The notes: generated by a model from the letters alone, not told the origin. Positions 18,541 through 27,342 are shown, numbered from the stretch's first letter. The stretch: 64,000 bases of DNA from Paenirhodobacter populi (GCF_004022215.1 NZ_SAUZ01000013.1:93780-157779); one strand, 5' to 3'. Numbers and translations are program-made.

Positions 18541-19113
18541 ATGACCAAGATCCTGCGGATCGATACCTCGATCAAAGGCCCATATTCGGTGTCGAAGAAA
18601 CTGGCCGAAAAGATCACCGCGAAGATCGGCGGCGATGTCACCGTGCGCGACGCGACCGCCCTGCCGGTGATCGACGGCGCGTGGATCGCCGCGGCCTATA
18701 CGCCCGCCGCCGACCGCACCCCGGAACAGAAGGCCGCGCTGGCGCTGTCCGACGAACTGATCGCCGAACTGAAGGCCGCCGATGTGGTCGTGCTTGGCAG
18801 CGGCGTCTACAACTTCGGCGTCACCGGCCCGCTCAAGACCTGGATCGACCAGATCTGCCGCGTCGGCGAAACCTTCAAATATGGCGAAAACGGCCCGGTC
18901 GGGCTGGTCGGCAACAAGCGCGTGATCGTCGCCTATGCCTCGGGCGGCGTGCCGGTTGGCTCGGCCTATGACCTTGCCACGCCCTATATCCGGCAGGTGC
19001 TGGGCTTCATCGGCATCACCGATATCACCGTCGTCGCCACGCAGGGCGTGAACGTCGACGAAGCGGCGGCGCTGGCCAATGCCGATGCGCAGATCGCGGC
19101 GCTGGCGGCCTGA
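18541..19113 (+). CDS. azoR: FMN-dependent NADH-azoreductase (AzoR/AcpD family)
   Basis: A 190-residue flavodoxin-fold enzyme that reduces azo compounds and quinones by two-electron transfer from NAD(P)H. The FMN phosphate loop is at the N-terminus (LRIDTSIKGPYSVSKKL); the flavin-ring contacts YNFGVTGPLKTWIDQICR (about 97-115) and the segment YASGGVP near 140 match the family. AGACC/GGAGA upstream gives a ribosome-binding site for ATG 18541. Divergent from the LysR gene and followed by a strong terminator, so it is a single-gene transcript. Confidence 0.9.
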   Translation: MTKILRIDTSIKGPYSVSKKLAEKITAKIGGDVTVRDATALPVIDGAWIAAAYTPAADRTPEQKAALALSDELIAELKAADVVVLGSGVYNFGVTGPLKTWIDQICRVGETFKYGENGPVGLVGNKRVIVAYASGGVPVGSAYDLATPYIRQVLGFIGITDITVVATQGVNVDEAAALANADAQIAALAA

Positions 19114-19137
19114 ACGCCCCCTTGCCGATGACGGATG

Positions 19138-19166
19138 GCCCCTCGGTTGACTCCGGGGGGCTTTTT
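19138..19166 (+). terminator. Rho-independent terminator of azoR
   Basis: Stem GCCCCTCGG / CCGGGGGGC (9 bp with one G-T pair), loop TTGACT, followed at once by TTTTT and CTGT. It lies 24 nt after the azoR stop. The best classical terminator in the window. Confidence 0.88.
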
Positions 19167-19187
19167 CTGTAGTCAGGCCACGATTCC

Positions 19188-19320
19188 CCGGAGGTATGCC
19201 CCTCCGGTCCCTGTTCTGTGACGGGGATCGCCACCAGTCAGCGCGTCGCGCCCACTGGTGCGCTTGTCGTTTGCCGCGCGGGCTTTCGCCCCCGCATGTC
19301 GTAGCCCGCCGCATCGCGGC
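19188..19320 (+). ncRNA. Highly structured ffh leader (candidate cis-regulatory RNA or sRNA)
   Basis: Five hairpins follow one another between the azoR terminator and the ffh ribosome-binding site: CCGGAGG/CCTCCGG (19188-19207), abutting TCCCTGT/ACGGGGA (19208-19227, one G-T pair); CACCAGT/ACTGGTG (19232-19260) with an inner GCGC stem; GCGGGC-TTTC-GCCC (about 19278-19295); and GCCGC-ATC-GCGGC (19308-19320). The last ends 5 nt before GGAGGT. It lacks the conserved GGAA-tetraloop domain of SRP RNA, so it is not the 4.5S gene. It could be an attenuator, a protein-binding leader or a processed small RNA. Structure is read from complementarity only. Confidence 0.4.
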
Positions 19321-19334
19321 ACATGGAGGTGACC

Positions 19335-20843
19335 ATGTTCGAGAATCTCTCCGAACGCCTTGGCGGCGTGTTCGAGCGTCTCACGAAGCAGGGCGCGCTT
19401 TCCGCCGACGACGTGCGCACCGCGCTGCGCGAAGTGCGCACCGCTCTGCTTGAGGCTGACGTCTCGCTGCCCGTGGTGCGCGAATTCGTGAAGAAGGTCG
19501 AGGCCGAGGCGACCGGCGCGCGGGTGACGAAATCGGTCACGCCGGGCCAGCAGGTCGTCAAGATCGTCCATGACGAACTGGTCAAGATGCTGGCGGGCGA
19601 CGACGATGCCGGCGCGCTGAAGATCGACAATCCGCCCGCGCCGATCCTGATGGTCGGGTTGCAGGGCTCGGGCAAGACCACCACCACCGCGAAGCTCGCC
19701 CGCCGTTTGAAAGAGCGGGAAAAGAAGCGTGTGCTGATGGCCTCGCTCGACATCTACCGCCCGGCGGCGATGGAGCAGTTGCAGATCCTCGGCCATCAGG
19801 TCGGCGTCGACACGCTGCCGATCGTGGCGGGCGAAACCGCGGTGCAGATCGCGAAACGCGCCAAACAGGCGGCGACGCTTGGCGGCTATGACGTCTACAT
19901 GCTCGACACCGCGGGCCGTCTGCACATCGATCAGGTGCTGATGGACGAGGTGCAACAGGTTCGCGACGCGGTTTCCCCGCGCGAAACGCTGCTGGTCGTC
20001 GATGGCCTGACGGGTCAGGTCGCGGTCGAGGTCGCGCAGGAATTCGAGGACAAGGTCGGCATCTCGGGCGTCGTGCTGACCCGGATGGACGGCGACGGGC
20101 GCGGCGGCGCGGCGCTGTCGATGCGCGCGACGACGGGCAAGCCGATCCGCTTCGTCGGTCTGGGCGAAAAGATGGATGCGCTGGAGACCTTCGAGGCCTC
20201 GCGCATCGCCGGGCGCATCCTTGGCATGGGCGACATCGTCGCGCTGGTCGAGAAGGCGCAGGAGGTCTTCGAGGCCGAACAGGCCGAGCGCATGATGAAG
20301 CGGTTCCAGAAGGGCCTCTTCAACATGAACGACATGAAGGGCCAGCTCGACCAGATGCTCAAGATGGGCGGGATGCAGGGCGTCATGTCGATGATGCCGG
20401 GCATGGGCAAGATGGCCAAGGCGGCGGAAACGGCCGGCTTTTCGGATGTCATGATCCGGCGGCAGATCGCGCTGATCAATTCGATGACCAAGAAGGAACG
20501 GGCGAACCCCGATATCCTTCAGGCCAGCCGCAAGAAGCGGATCGCGGCGGGCGCCGGGCTTGAGGTCGCTGAACTGAACAAGCTTTTGAAGATGCACCGG
20601 CAGATGTCGGACACGATGAAGAAGCTGGGCAAGATGGGCAAGGGCGGCATGCTGAAGCAGGCGATGGCCGCGATGCAGGGCAAGGGGGGCGGCCTGCCCT
20701 CGCCGGGTGAAATGGACCCCGCGAAGATGGAAGAGGCCGCCAAGGCCATCGGCCAGATGAAGGGCCTGCCGGGTGTGCCCGGAATGGGCGGAATGAAGCT
20801 GCCGGGCGGGCTGTCCGGTCTTGGGTTCGGCAAAAAGAAATGA
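19335..20843 (+). CDS. ffh: Signal recognition particle GTPase Ffh (SRP54)
   Basis: A 502-residue SRP protein that binds 4.5S RNA and signal sequences of nascent membrane proteins and docks with FtsY. N domain (1-85) opens MFENLSERLGGVFERL; G domain has G1 GLQGSGKTTTTAKLA (about 105), DTAGRLHID and TRMDGDGRGG; the methionine-rich M domain (about 300-430) contains many Met plus the RNA-binding helix-turn-helix. A Gly/Met/Lys-rich tail follows. GGAGGT lies 4-5 nt before ATG 19335, which is preferred over the in-frame ATG at 19323. The GNAT gene overlaps its stop (ATGA). Confidence 0.95.
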   Translation: MFENLSERLGGVFERLTKQGALSADDVRTALREVRTALLEADVSLPVVREFVKKVEAEATGARVTKSVTPGQQVVKIVHDELVKMLAGDDDAGALKIDNPPAPILMVGLQGSGKTTTTAKLARRLKEREKKRVLMASLDIYRPAAMEQLQILGHQVGVDTLPIVAGETAVQIAKRAKQAATLGGYDVYMLDTAGRLHIDQVLMDEVQQVRDAVSPRETLLVVDGLTGQVAVEVAQEFEDKVGISGVVLTRMDGDGRGGAALSMRATTGKPIRFVGLGEKMDALETFEASRIAGRILGMGDIVALVEKAQEVFEAEQAERMMKRFQKGLFNMNDMKGQLDQMLKMGGMQGVMSMMPGMGKMAKAAETAGFSDVMIRRQIALINSMTKKERANPDILQASRKKRIAAGAGLEVAELNKLLKMHRQMSDTMKKLGKMGKGGMLKQAMAAMQGKGGGLPSPGEMDPAKMEEAAKAIGQMKGLPGVPGMGGMKLPGGLSGLGFGKKK

Positions 20844-21370
20844 CCGCTGTTCCGACCCTCGAAACCGACCGTCTGGTCCTGCGTGCCCCCGGCCCGCAGG
20901 ATCTGCCTGCGATCTATGATTTCTACGATTCCGACCGCTCGCGCTTCGTCGGCGGGCCGTGCTCGCATGAACAGGCTTGGCGGTTTCTGGCGATGGAGAT
21001 CGGCCATTGGGCGCTGCGCGGCTACGGCCGCTGGACCGTCGAGGAGCGGGCCACCGGCGCGGTGGCCGGCATGGTCGGGCTGTTCAACCCCGAGGGCTGG
21101 CCCGAACCCGAAATCGGCTGGGACCTGTTCAACGGCTACGAGGGCCGCGGCTATGCGACCGAGGCGGCCCGCGCCGCCCGTGCCTATGCCTATGACACGC
21201 TCGGGCTGGACACCGTCATCAGCCTGACGCGGATCGCCAACACGCAATCGGCGGCGGTGGCGCAGCGGCTTGGCGCGACGCTCGAAGGCACGTTCCACCA
21301 CGAACGCCACGGCATGATGAATGTCTGGCGTCACCTGTCGCCCGCGCAGCTGAAGGAGCAGGCCGCATGA
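20840..21370 (+). CDS. GNAT-family N-acetyltransferase (RimJ/RimL-like)
   Basis: A 176-residue acetyl-CoA-dependent transferase. It opens with LETDRLVLRAPGPQDLPAI, the strand-helix start typical of RimJ/RimL/Ard-type GNATs. The acetyl-CoA loop is around GWDLFNGYEGRGYATEAARA (about 93-113) and the C-terminal NTQSAAVAQRLGATLEGTF motif is present. Target unknown; a ribosomal protein or small amine is possible given the neighbours. ATGA overlaps with both ffh and the chorismate mutase gene show tight translational coupling. Confidence 0.85.
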   Translation: MTAVPTLETDRLVLRAPGPQDLPAIYDFYDSDRSRFVGGPCSHEQAWRFLAMEIGHWALRGYGRWTVEERATGAVAGMVGLFNPEGWPEPEIGWDLFNGYEGRGYATEAARAARAYAYDTLGLDTVISLTRIANTQSAAVAQRLGATLEGTFHHERHGMMNVWRHLSPAQLKEQAA

Positions 21371-21663
21371 CCGATGACGTGACCCGCGCCGCCGCGCTGC
21401 TGAAGGAACACCGCGATTCCATCGACCGGCTCGATGCGATTCTCGTCTACACGCTGGCCGAAAGGTTCAAGCACACCCAGTCCGTGGGGCGGCTGAAGGC
21501 CGAACATCATCTGCCCCCCGCCGATCCGGCGCGTGAAGCCACGCAGATCGCCCGGCTCGAAACGCTGGCGAAGGAAGCGGATCTCGATCCCGACTTCGCC
21601 CGTAAATTCCTCAACTTCGTGATTTCGGAAGTGATCCGGAACCACGAAACCTTTCAGAAATAA
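21367..21663 (+). CDS. Chorismate mutase (AroQ-class, monofunctional)
   Basis: A 98-residue all-helical chorismate mutase converting chorismate to prephenate for Phe/Tyr synthesis. Family residues visible: an N-terminal helix with RDSIDRLDAILVYTLAERF, VGRLKAEH in the second helix, and the C-terminal EVIRNHETFQ. Length is that of the stand-alone AroQ domain, with no fused dehydratase or dehydrogenase. The start overlaps the GNAT stop (ATGA). Its position between ffh and rpsP suggests growth-linked transcription. Confidence 0.85.
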   Translation: MTDDVTRAAALLKEHRDSIDRLDAILVYTLAERFKHTQSVGRLKAEHHLPPADPAREATQIARLETLAKEADLDPDFARKFLNFVISEVIRNHETFQK

Positions 21664-21702
21664 GGGCCTCGGCCCCCACCAGCCATCACAGGAGACAACA
21701 CC

Positions 21703-22056
21703 ATGGCTATGAAGATCCGGCTCGCCCGCGGCGGCTCCAAGAAACGTCCCCATTACGCGATCGTCGCGACGGATTCGCGCATGCCGCGCGACGGCCGCTT
21801 CCTTGAGAAGCTGGGCACCTACAACCCGCTGCTGGCGAAGGATTCCGAGGATCGCGTGAAGCTCAACGTCGAGCGCGTGCAGCACTGGCTGGGTCAGGGC
21901 GCGCAGCCGACCGACCGCGTGGCCCGCTTCCTCGAAGCCGCCGGCCTCAAGGCGAAGACCGAGCGCAAGAACCTGAAGAAGGCCGAGCCGGGCGACAAGG
22001 CGAAGAAGCGCGCCGAGGAAAAGGCCGCGAAGGCCGCCGCCCCCGCCGAGGAATGA
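21703..22056 (+). CDS. rpsP: 30S ribosomal protein S16
   Basis: A 117-residue small-subunit protein. The core (1-80) starts [20 protein letters not shown] and includes [14 protein letters not shown] and [16 protein letters not shown]. The C-terminal 35 residues are Lys/Ala/Glu-rich, longer than in E. coli S16 (82 residues), as often in alphaproteobacteria. ACAGGAGA gives a good ribosome-binding site. Followed, after about 130 nt, by 3'-end element copy E. Confidence 0.96.
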   Translation: MAMKIRLARGGSKKRPHYAIVATDSRMPRDGRFLEKLGTYNPLLAKDSEDRVKLNVERVQHWLGQGAQPTDRVARFLEAAGLKAKTERKNLKKAEPGDKAKKRAEEKAAKAAAPAEE

Positions 22057-22189
22057 TCCCGGGGAATGATCCGGTCAACGACCTGATCTTCGGCTGAAGA
22101 TATGGGCCGGGCAGCGATGCCCGGCCTGTTGCCAAATGGCCCGGAGCGTGGTCCAAGACCGGGATCGGGTCGCGTGCGGATCGGTCGCA

Positions 22190-22249
22190 GGGGGCCAGCC
22201 CCCTCGCGCATTCTGCGCTCACCCCCGGGATATTTATGGAAGAATGAAG
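22190..22249 (+). repeat. 3'-end extragenic element, copy E (downstream of rpsP)
   Basis: Hairpin 1 GGGGGC-CA-GCCCCC (22190-22203), hairpin 2 GCGCA-TTC-TGCGC (22206-22218), then CACCCCCGGGATATTTATGG and AAGAATGAAG. It is the copy farthest from its upstream stop codon (133 nt) and the only one followed by more genes of a conserved cluster in the same direction, so it may separate rpsP from rimM transcription. Confidence 0.75.
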
Positions 22250-22303
22250 ACAGGCCGTTTATCCGGGCGGTTCTGAAATACGCTCCTGATGCAGGGGGAG
22301 AGA

Positions 22304-22813
22304 ATGGCGAACAACGATCGGGTCTGCGTGGGCGCCATCGCCGGAGCCTTCGGCGTGAAGGGCGAGGTGCGGCTGAAGAGTTTCTGCTCCACCCCCGCGG
22401 ATATCGCCGCCTATGGCCCGCTCTGGACCGAGGATGGCGCCCGCCAGTTCACCGTGAAGCTGACCCGCCCCGTCACCGGCGGGCTGGGCGCGCGGCTGTC
22501 GGGCGTGGCGACGAAGGAAGAGGGCGATGCGCTGAAGGGCGTGACGCTGTGGGCGGACCGGGACCGGCTGCCCGCGCTGCCCGACGATGAATTCTACCAT
22601 GCCGACCTGATCGGGCTGGATGTCTTTGACACCGGCGGGGCGGCTTTGGGCAAGGTGCGGGCGATCCAGAATTTCGGTGCCTCGGACATACTGGAGATCT
22701 ACGCGCCGGGGCGGAAGAGCACGCTGATGCTGCCCTTCACCCGCGCGGTGGTGCCGACGGTCGACCTGAAGGCGCGGCGCATCGTCGCCGATCCGCCGGA
22801 GGAGCTGGAGTGA
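22304..22813 (+). CDS. rimM: Ribosome maturation factor RimM
   Basis: A 169-residue factor that helps assemble the 30S head. The N-terminal RimM barrel starts [21 protein letters not shown]; the C-terminal PRC-barrel holds [15 protein letters not shown] and ends with [27 protein letters not shown] lies just before ATG 22304; the upstream ATG at 22289 is less well placed. Its stop overlaps the next start (TGATG). Confidence 0.93.
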   Translation: MANNDRVCVGAIAGAFGVKGEVRLKSFCSTPADIAAYGPLWTEDGARQFTVKLTRPVTGGLGARLSGVATKEEGDALKGVTLWADRDRLPALPDDEFYHADLIGLDVFDTGGAALGKVRAIQNFGASDILEIYAPGRKSTLMLPFTRAVVPTVDLKARRIVADPPEELE

Positions 22814-23574
22814 TGCGCGTCCTGCTGCATCCGGGCTTCCACAAGACCGCCACGACCACGGCGCAGGATTTCCTGCATGAAAACCGCAAGCTGATCTGGC
22901 CGCATGCGGCGCTGGTGCTGCCGGCGCGGATCCGTCCGGTGACGGAGGCCGTCTTTGCCGGGGCGGGGATCACGGCGGCGATGACGGCCTTTTTGCGCGG
23001 GCTTGACCTGACGCCGCGGCGCACGATCCTGATCAGCGGCGAGAACCTGCTTGGCCGGATGCCGCGCGGTTTGACCGGGGCGCCCTATCCCGATGCCGTG
23101 GCGAACCTGCGCGCGCTGCTGGCGGCCTTCGAGGGGCTTGGCTGGCCGTGCGAGGTGACGCTGTATCTCTCCACCCGCGATCAGGCGGGGTGGGAGGAAA
23201 GCCTCTGGGCGCATCACGCGCGCAAGGACCGGGACGAGCCCTTCATCGACGATCTGGCCACTTTCCGCGCCCGCGTCGGAGGGGTGAGCCTTGCCGAACA
23301 GCTGGACCGCATCCGCGCGGGTCTGCCGGGGCTGCGTGTCCTGAGCCACGACATCGCGGAATTCGCGGCGATGCCGTTGGGGCCCGGCCAGCCCTTCGTC
23401 GACTTTCTGGCGCTGCCCGAGGCGCAGCTGCGGGCGTTCCGCCCCGTCGCGGCGCGGAACGCCTCGCTCCCACGCGAGATGACCGAACGGTTTCTGGCGC
23501 TGAACCGCGACTGGAACACCGACACCCCGGCCGCCAAACGCGCGCTGCGGCAGGCGGAGGGGGACGCCCGATGA
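22813..23574 (+). CDS. Sulfotransferase-like P-loop protein
   Basis: A 253-residue protein opening [27 protein letters not shown] fits the 5'-phosphosulfate-binding P-loop of PAPS-dependent sulfotransferases (GxxKxGTT type). A later [17 protein letters not shown] segment corresponds to the 3'-phosphate-binding region. Catalysis is not certain and the acceptor is unknown. It sits between rimM and trmD with stop/start overlaps on both sides (TGATG and ATGA), an unexpected place for such an enzyme in a ribosome-maturation operon. The start is the ATG inside the rimM stop; GTG 22810 would add one residue. Confidence 0.6.
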   Translation: MRVLLHPGFHKTATTTAQDFLHENRKLIWPHAALVLPARIRPVTEAVFAGAGITAAMTAFLRGLDLTPRRTILISGENLLGRMPRGLTGAPYPDAVANLRALLAAFEGLGWPCEVTLYLSTRDQAGWEESLWAHHARKDRDEPFIDDLATFRARVGGVSLAEQLDRIRAGLPGLRVLSHDIAEFAAMPLGPGQPFVDFLALPEAQLRAFRPVAARNASLPREMTERFLALNRDWNTDTPAAKRALRQAEGDAR

Positions 23575-24518
23575 GCACCGAAGACGACCTGCCGAAGCCG
23601 ATCGCCACCTACAAGGGGGCGCAGAAATTCTCGCTCGGCGATTTCGCCGAGGCGGCGGCCTCGGACAGCGCGCCCGCGTCAACGGGCGGGCGCTCCATCG
23701 GGCGGCGGCATGTGGTGACCTCGCTTGCCGGACCGCTGAAGCCGCGCGACCTGATGGAGGAGAGCGCCGAAAAGCAGGGCGTCTGGCGGGCAAAGATCGT
23801 GACCCTGTTCCCCGAGGCCTTCCCCGGCGTGCTGGGGCTGAGTCTGACCGGCAAGGCGCTGCATGACGGGATCTGGGCGCTCGACACCATCGACCTGCGC
23901 CCCTTCGGCATCGGGCGGCACAGGAACGTCGACGACACCCCCGCGGGCGGCGGCGCGGGCATGGTGCTGCGCCCCGATGTGGTGGCCGCTGCGCTGGACC
24001 GCGCGGCCGAGGGCACGCCCGAAGACCGCGCGAAATGGCCGGTGATCTACCTCTCGCCGCGCGGGCGCCCCTTCACCCAGGCGATGGCGCGCCGATTCGC
24101 CGGGGCCGAGGGGATGACCCTGCTGTGCGGCCGGTTCGAGGGGGTGGACGAGCGCGTTCTGGAAGAATACGCTGTCGAGGAAGTGTCGATCGGCGATTTC
24201 GTCCTGACCGGCGGCGAACTGGCCGCACAGGTCTTGATCGACGCGACGGTTCGCCTTATACCGCGCGTGCTTGGGAATCAGGCTTCCACCGAGGAGGAGT
24301 CCTTTTCGGATGGTCTGCTTGAGCACCCGCAATACACCCGCCCCGCGCTTTGGCAAGGTCGCGCGATACCGGAAATTCTTCAGTCCGGGCATCATGCGAA
24401 GATAGAGGCGTGGAAACGGGTGCAGGCCGAAAGGCTGACGAAGGAACGACGACCTGACCTCTGGCGGGCTTGGTGTGCGCAGCACAACAGGGACCCGGAT
24501 GAAGACCGAGAGCTCTGA
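23571..24518 (+). CDS. trmD: tRNA (guanine-N1)-methyltransferase TrmD with N-terminal extension
   Basis: A 315-residue SPOUT methyltransferase making m1G37 in tRNAs from S-adenosylmethionine. The family domain begins about residue 73 ([19 protein letters not shown]) and contains [16 protein letters not shown], the trefoil-knot loop YLSPRGRPF and [13 protein letters not shown], and [13 protein letters not shown]. TrmD is usually about 240-255 residues, so about 70 residues are extra at the N-terminus; the ATGA overlap with the preceding gene supports this long start, but an internal start such as Met62 is possible. Confidence 0.93.
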   Translation: MSTEDDLPKPIATYKGAQKFSLGDFAEAAASDSAPASTGGRSIGRRHVVTSLAGPLKPRDLMEESAEKQGVWRAKIVTLFPEAFPGVLGLSLTGKALHDGIWALDTIDLRPFGIGRHRNVDDTPAGGGAGMVLRPDVVAAALDRAAEGTPEDRAKWPVIYLSPRGRPFTQAMARRFAGAEGMTLLCGRFEGVDERVLEEYAVEEVSIGDFVLTGGELAAQVLIDATVRLIPRVLGNQASTEEESFSDGLLEHPQYTRPALWQGRAIPEILQSGHHAKIEAWKRVQAERLTKERRPDLWRAWCAQHNRDPDEDREL

Positions 24519-24568
24519 GGACGCGAGAAACCATTGCGGAACCACCGCAAGCAACCAAAGGAACAGCG

Positions 24569-24946
24569 ATGAACCTGATCGCACAACTCGAGGCGGAACA
24601 GATCGCCGCCCTCGGCAAGACGATCCCGGATTTCAAGGCCGGTGATACCGTGAAAGTCGGCTACAAAGTGACCGAAGGCACCCGTTCGCGCGTGCAGATG
24701 TACGAAGGCGTCGTCATCGCGCGCAAGGGCGGCTCGACCCTCGCGGCCTCGTTCACCGTCCGCAAGATCTCGTTCGGCGAAGGCGTCGAGCGTGTCTTCC
24801 CGCTCTATTCGACCAACATCGATTCGATCGAGGTCGTCCGTCGCGGCCGCGTCCGCCGTGCGAAGCTGTATTACCTGCGCACCCGTCGCGGTAAATCGGC
24901 CCGCATCGCCGAGGACACGACCTACAAGCCCAAAGCCCAAGCCTGA
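24569..24946 (+). CDS. rplS: 50S ribosomal protein L19
   Basis: A 125-residue large-subunit protein at the 30S-50S interface. It starts [17 protein letters not shown] and contains [25 protein letters not shown], the [18 protein letters not shown] signature, and RRAKLYYLR near the end. Follows trmD by 50 nt in the usual trmD-rplS order. AAAGGAAC precedes the ATG. Confidence 0.97.
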   Translation: MNLIAQLEAEQIAALGKTIPDFKAGDTVKVGYKVTEGTRSRVQMYEGVVIARKGGSTLAASFTVRKISFGEGVERVFPLYSTNIDSIEVVRRGRVRRAKLYYLRTRRGKSARIAEDTTYKPKAQA

Positions 24947-24957
24947 GGAGTGGACCG

Positions 24958-25179
24958 ATGAAAGCCGAAACCCATCCCGACTACCACTTCATCACCGTCA
25001 AGATGACCGACGGCACCGAATACCAGACCAAGTCGACCTGGGGCAAGGAAGGCGATGTGATGTCGCTGGACATCGACCCGACCTCGCACCCGGCCTGGAC
25101 CGGCGGCAACGCCCGCCTGATGGACACCGGTGGCCGCGTGTCGAAGTTCAAGAACAAATACGCTGGTCTCGGCTTCTGA
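24958..25179 (+). CDS. rpmE: 50S ribosomal protein L31
   Basis: A 73-residue L31. [19 protein letters not shown] opens the protein and STWGKEG lies in the middle. It lacks the zinc-binding CxxC of the C+ form and is the cysteine-free (C-) form typical of alphaproteobacteria. The HPAWTG segment and the ending [15 protein letters not shown] are family features. GAGGAGTGG precedes the ATG. Last gene of the ffh-rpmE cluster, followed by a strong terminator. Confidence 0.95.
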   Translation: MKAETHPDYHFITVKMTDGTEYQTKSTWGKEGDVMSLDIDPTSHPAWTGGNARLMDTGGRVSKFKNKYAGLGF

Positions 25180-25200
25180 TAGCCGCCAACGGACCCGAAG

Positions 25201-25227
25201 AAGGGCGCGCCACCGGCGCGCCCTTTT
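25201..25227 (+). terminator. Terminator of the trmD-rplS-rpmE transcript
   Basis: AAGGGCGCGCC-ACC-GGCGCGCCCTT: an 11-bp perfect stem with a 3-nt loop, continuing into TTTTGC. The preceding A residues and following T residues also allow it to serve the opposite strand, where the next gene ends at 25234. Confidence 0.85.
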
Positions 25228-25233
25228 GCTTTG

Positions 25234-26319
25234 TCAGCCCGGTCCCAGATATTGCGCGTTGCGCGCCCGGATACGGGCTGCGGCCTCGTCATACAGGAAC
25301 GGCAGGAAGGCGAACCTTTGCCCCCGTGTCACCCGTGACACCTGATGCAGAAGCGCGCAGGAAAACACCACCGCGCCGCCGACAGGCGCTTTGAAGCCGC
25401 GCGGGCCGTATTCGGGAAAGCTGACCTCGCCGCCCTCGAAATCCGCGTTCAGGTTGATCGAGACGGCAAAGCGCCGATGCGCCGTCGCCGCGGTGGTATT
25501 GTCCCGATGCGCGGCGAAATGGCCGCCGTCCTCGGCGGCGTAGCGGGCGACGATATAGCGTTCCATCCGGGTGGCGTGGAAGTGGAAGGCCTTGGCGATC
25601 TCGGGCAGGACGCGGCGCTTGAACCGGGCGCGCAGTTCCTCGATCAGGTCTTCATCCGCGATCACATGATCCTGCCGCCGCTTGAACCGCGGATCGGACA
25701 CCGCGAGGGGCCGGCCCCCCTCTTCGCGCATGAAGCCGCTGTCGACCCCGCCCCGGCTTTCGTAGAGCGCGATCAGATGGGCGCAAAGCTCCGGCTCGAA
25801 CACCCGCGGCAGGATCAGCACCGGCGCCTGGATCACCTCGCCGATATGCGCCTCGGGCGGTGGCAGGCCGTCCAGCAGCGCCAGCAGCCGCCCGACATCC
25901 GCGCCATCTTCCGCGAGGGGGATCGAGGCGATCACCCGCATCCCCGGATCGGCCACGATCCATCCGGGCCGGAACCCCGTCCCGTCGGCAAGGCGATATA
26001 GCTGCGCCAGCCGCAGGTCGGGATCGTGAAAGAACCGGTAGCCCGGTTCCCCCTCATGCGGCACGGCATCGGTCGTGATCCCGAAGAAGCTGGCGCGACG
26101 ATCGTCGAACAGATCCCGCCGGGCCAGCACCGCGCGCAGCGCGCCCTGCGCCGCCGCCGCATCCGACCGGCCGAGGAAGCCCAGCACCAGATAGCGCCCG
26201 GCCATCGCGCCGATGCTGAACGGCCGCCCTGAGCCGATAGGCCAGCTGAACATCGGCGCCGGTTCCCCGGGCGTCAGGGCGGGGCCGATCCGGGGGAAAA
26301 TCTGTGTTTGCACGGTCAT
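25234..26319 (-). CDS. Peroxiredoxin-fold domain fused to a 2OG-Fe(II) prolyl-4-hydroxylase-type oxygenase
   Basis: A 361-residue two-domain protein. Residues about 10-155 read like an AhpC/TSA thioredoxin-fold domain (LTPGEPAPMFSWP, then GRYLVLGFLG), but the place of the peroxidatic cysteine holds RSDAAAAQ, so it cannot act as a peroxidase. Residues about 165-345 form a P4H-type double-stranded beta-helix with the iron ligands H271-x-D273 (AAHRDN) and H325 (LLHQV), and R335 for 2-oxoglutarate. Hydroxylation of a protein or free substrate is expected; the target is unknown. The ATG at 26319 excludes a low-complexity upstream frame. Convergent with rpmE. Confidence 0.8.
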   Translation of the reverse strand: MTVQTQIFPRIGPALTPGEPAPMFSWPIGSGRPFSIGAMAGRYLVLGFLGRSDAAAAQGALRAVLARRDLFDDRRASFFGITTDAVPHEGEPGYRFFHDPDLRLAQLYRLADGTGFRPGWIVADPGMRVIASIPLAEDGADVGRLLALLDGLPPPEAHIGEVIQAPVLILPRVFEPELCAHLIALYESRGGVDSGFMREEGGRPLAVSDPRFKRRQDHVIADEDLIEELRARFKRRVLPEIAKAFHFHATRMERYIVARYAAEDGGHFAAHRDNTTAATAHRRFAVSINLNADFEGGEVSFPEYGPRGFKAPVGGAVVFSCALLHQVSRVTRGQRFAFLPFLYDEAAARIRARNAQYLGPG

Positions 26320-26513
26320 CGGAACCCATCCTTCGCTGCCTGCGCCGCAGGATAGCGGGGCAGACTTAACAACAGGTTCGCCACTTTCCCCGGCGAATCG
26401 TCCCGCGCCTCCCCCGATGCCGATCACAGACTCTTGCGCGCGGCGGCAACCTTCGTTAGCCCGTCTGAGATGCTCCGCGCCCTGCCAGGCGCTTAATGAT
26501 CCGGGGGTGCCAC

Positions 26514-27320
26514 TTGGCGCATATCATCGTTTTCGGCAACGAAAAGGGCGGCTCGGGGAAGTCGACCACCTGCATGCATGTCGCGACCGCTCTGGTGCGG
26601 ATGGGGTTCACCGTCGGTGGGCTCGACCTTGACCTGCGCCAGCGCAGCTTCGGCCGCTATGTCGAAAACCGCCGCGTCTTTCTGGGGCGCGAGGGGCTGG
26701 ACCTGCCCGTCCCCGACTACCGCCCGCTGCCCGAGCTTCCGCCCGAGGCGATCCCCGAGGGCGAGAATGCGATGGACTACCGCATCTCTTCCCTCGTGGC
26801 GGAACTTTCGGGCCATGACTTCATCGTCATCGATTGCCCCGGCTCGCATACCCGCGGCGCGCAGGTCGCGCATTCGCTGGCCGATACGCTGGTCACGCCG
26901 CTGAACGACAGTTTCATCGACTTCGACCTGCTCGCCCGGATCGACCCCGAAACGCTCAAGGTGCAGGGACCGTCGATCTATTCGGAAATGGTCTGGTCGG
27001 CGCGGCAGTTGCGCGCCCGCGCCGGGCTGAAGCCGATCGACTGGATCGTGCTGCGCAACCGGATGGGCGCCCAGCAGATGCACAACAAGCGCAAGGTGGG
27101 CGCGGCGCTCGAAGAACTCTCCCGCCGCATCGGCTTCCGCGTCGCGGCGGGCTTTTCCGAACGGGTGATCTTCCGCGAACTCTTTCCGCGCGGGCTGACG
27201 CTGCTCGACCTCAAGGACATCGGGATCGAGAACCTGAACATGTCGAACATCGCCGCCCGGCAGGAATTGCGCGAACTGGTCAAGGAACTGAACCTGCCCG
27301 GGGTCGAGGTCAATTTCTGA
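26514..27320 (+). CDS. mipZ: Division-plane positioning ATPase MipZ
   Basis: A 268-residue ParA/MinD-superfamily ATPase. In Caulobacter and Rhodobacter MipZ binds ParB at the poles and inhibits FtsZ so that division occurs at mid-cell. Deviant Walker A NEKGGSGKSTT, switch I DLDLRQRSFGRYVENR (the MipZ-specific LRQR segment), and Walker B/switch II FIVIDCPGSHTRG are all present. Start: homologues begin MAHxIV, which matches the TTG at 26514 with GGGGGTG upstream; ATG 26496 would add six residues. parB is not in the window. Divergent from the oxygenase gene. Confidence 0.9.
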   Translation: MAHIIVFGNEKGGSGKSTTCMHVATALVRMGFTVGGLDLDLRQRSFGRYVENRRVFLGREGLDLPVPDYRPLPELPPEAIPEGENAMDYRISSLVAELSGHDFIVIDCPGSHTRGAQVAHSLADTLVTPLNDSFIDFDLLARIDPETLKVQGPSIYSEMVWSARQLRARAGLKPIDWIVLRNRMGAQQMHNKRKVGAALEELSRRIGFRVAAGFSERVIFRELFPRGLTLLDLKDIGIENLNMSNIAARQELRELVKELNLPGVEVNF

Positions 27321-27342
27321 ACCGTCCCCGGGGCATCTGCCT

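Noticed and set aside
19188..19320. Possible SRP (4.5S) RNA gene next to ffh
   Set aside because: The conserved GGAA tetraloop and asymmetric-loop sequences of bacterial SRP RNA are absent; the structure is a series of hairpins, not one long rod.
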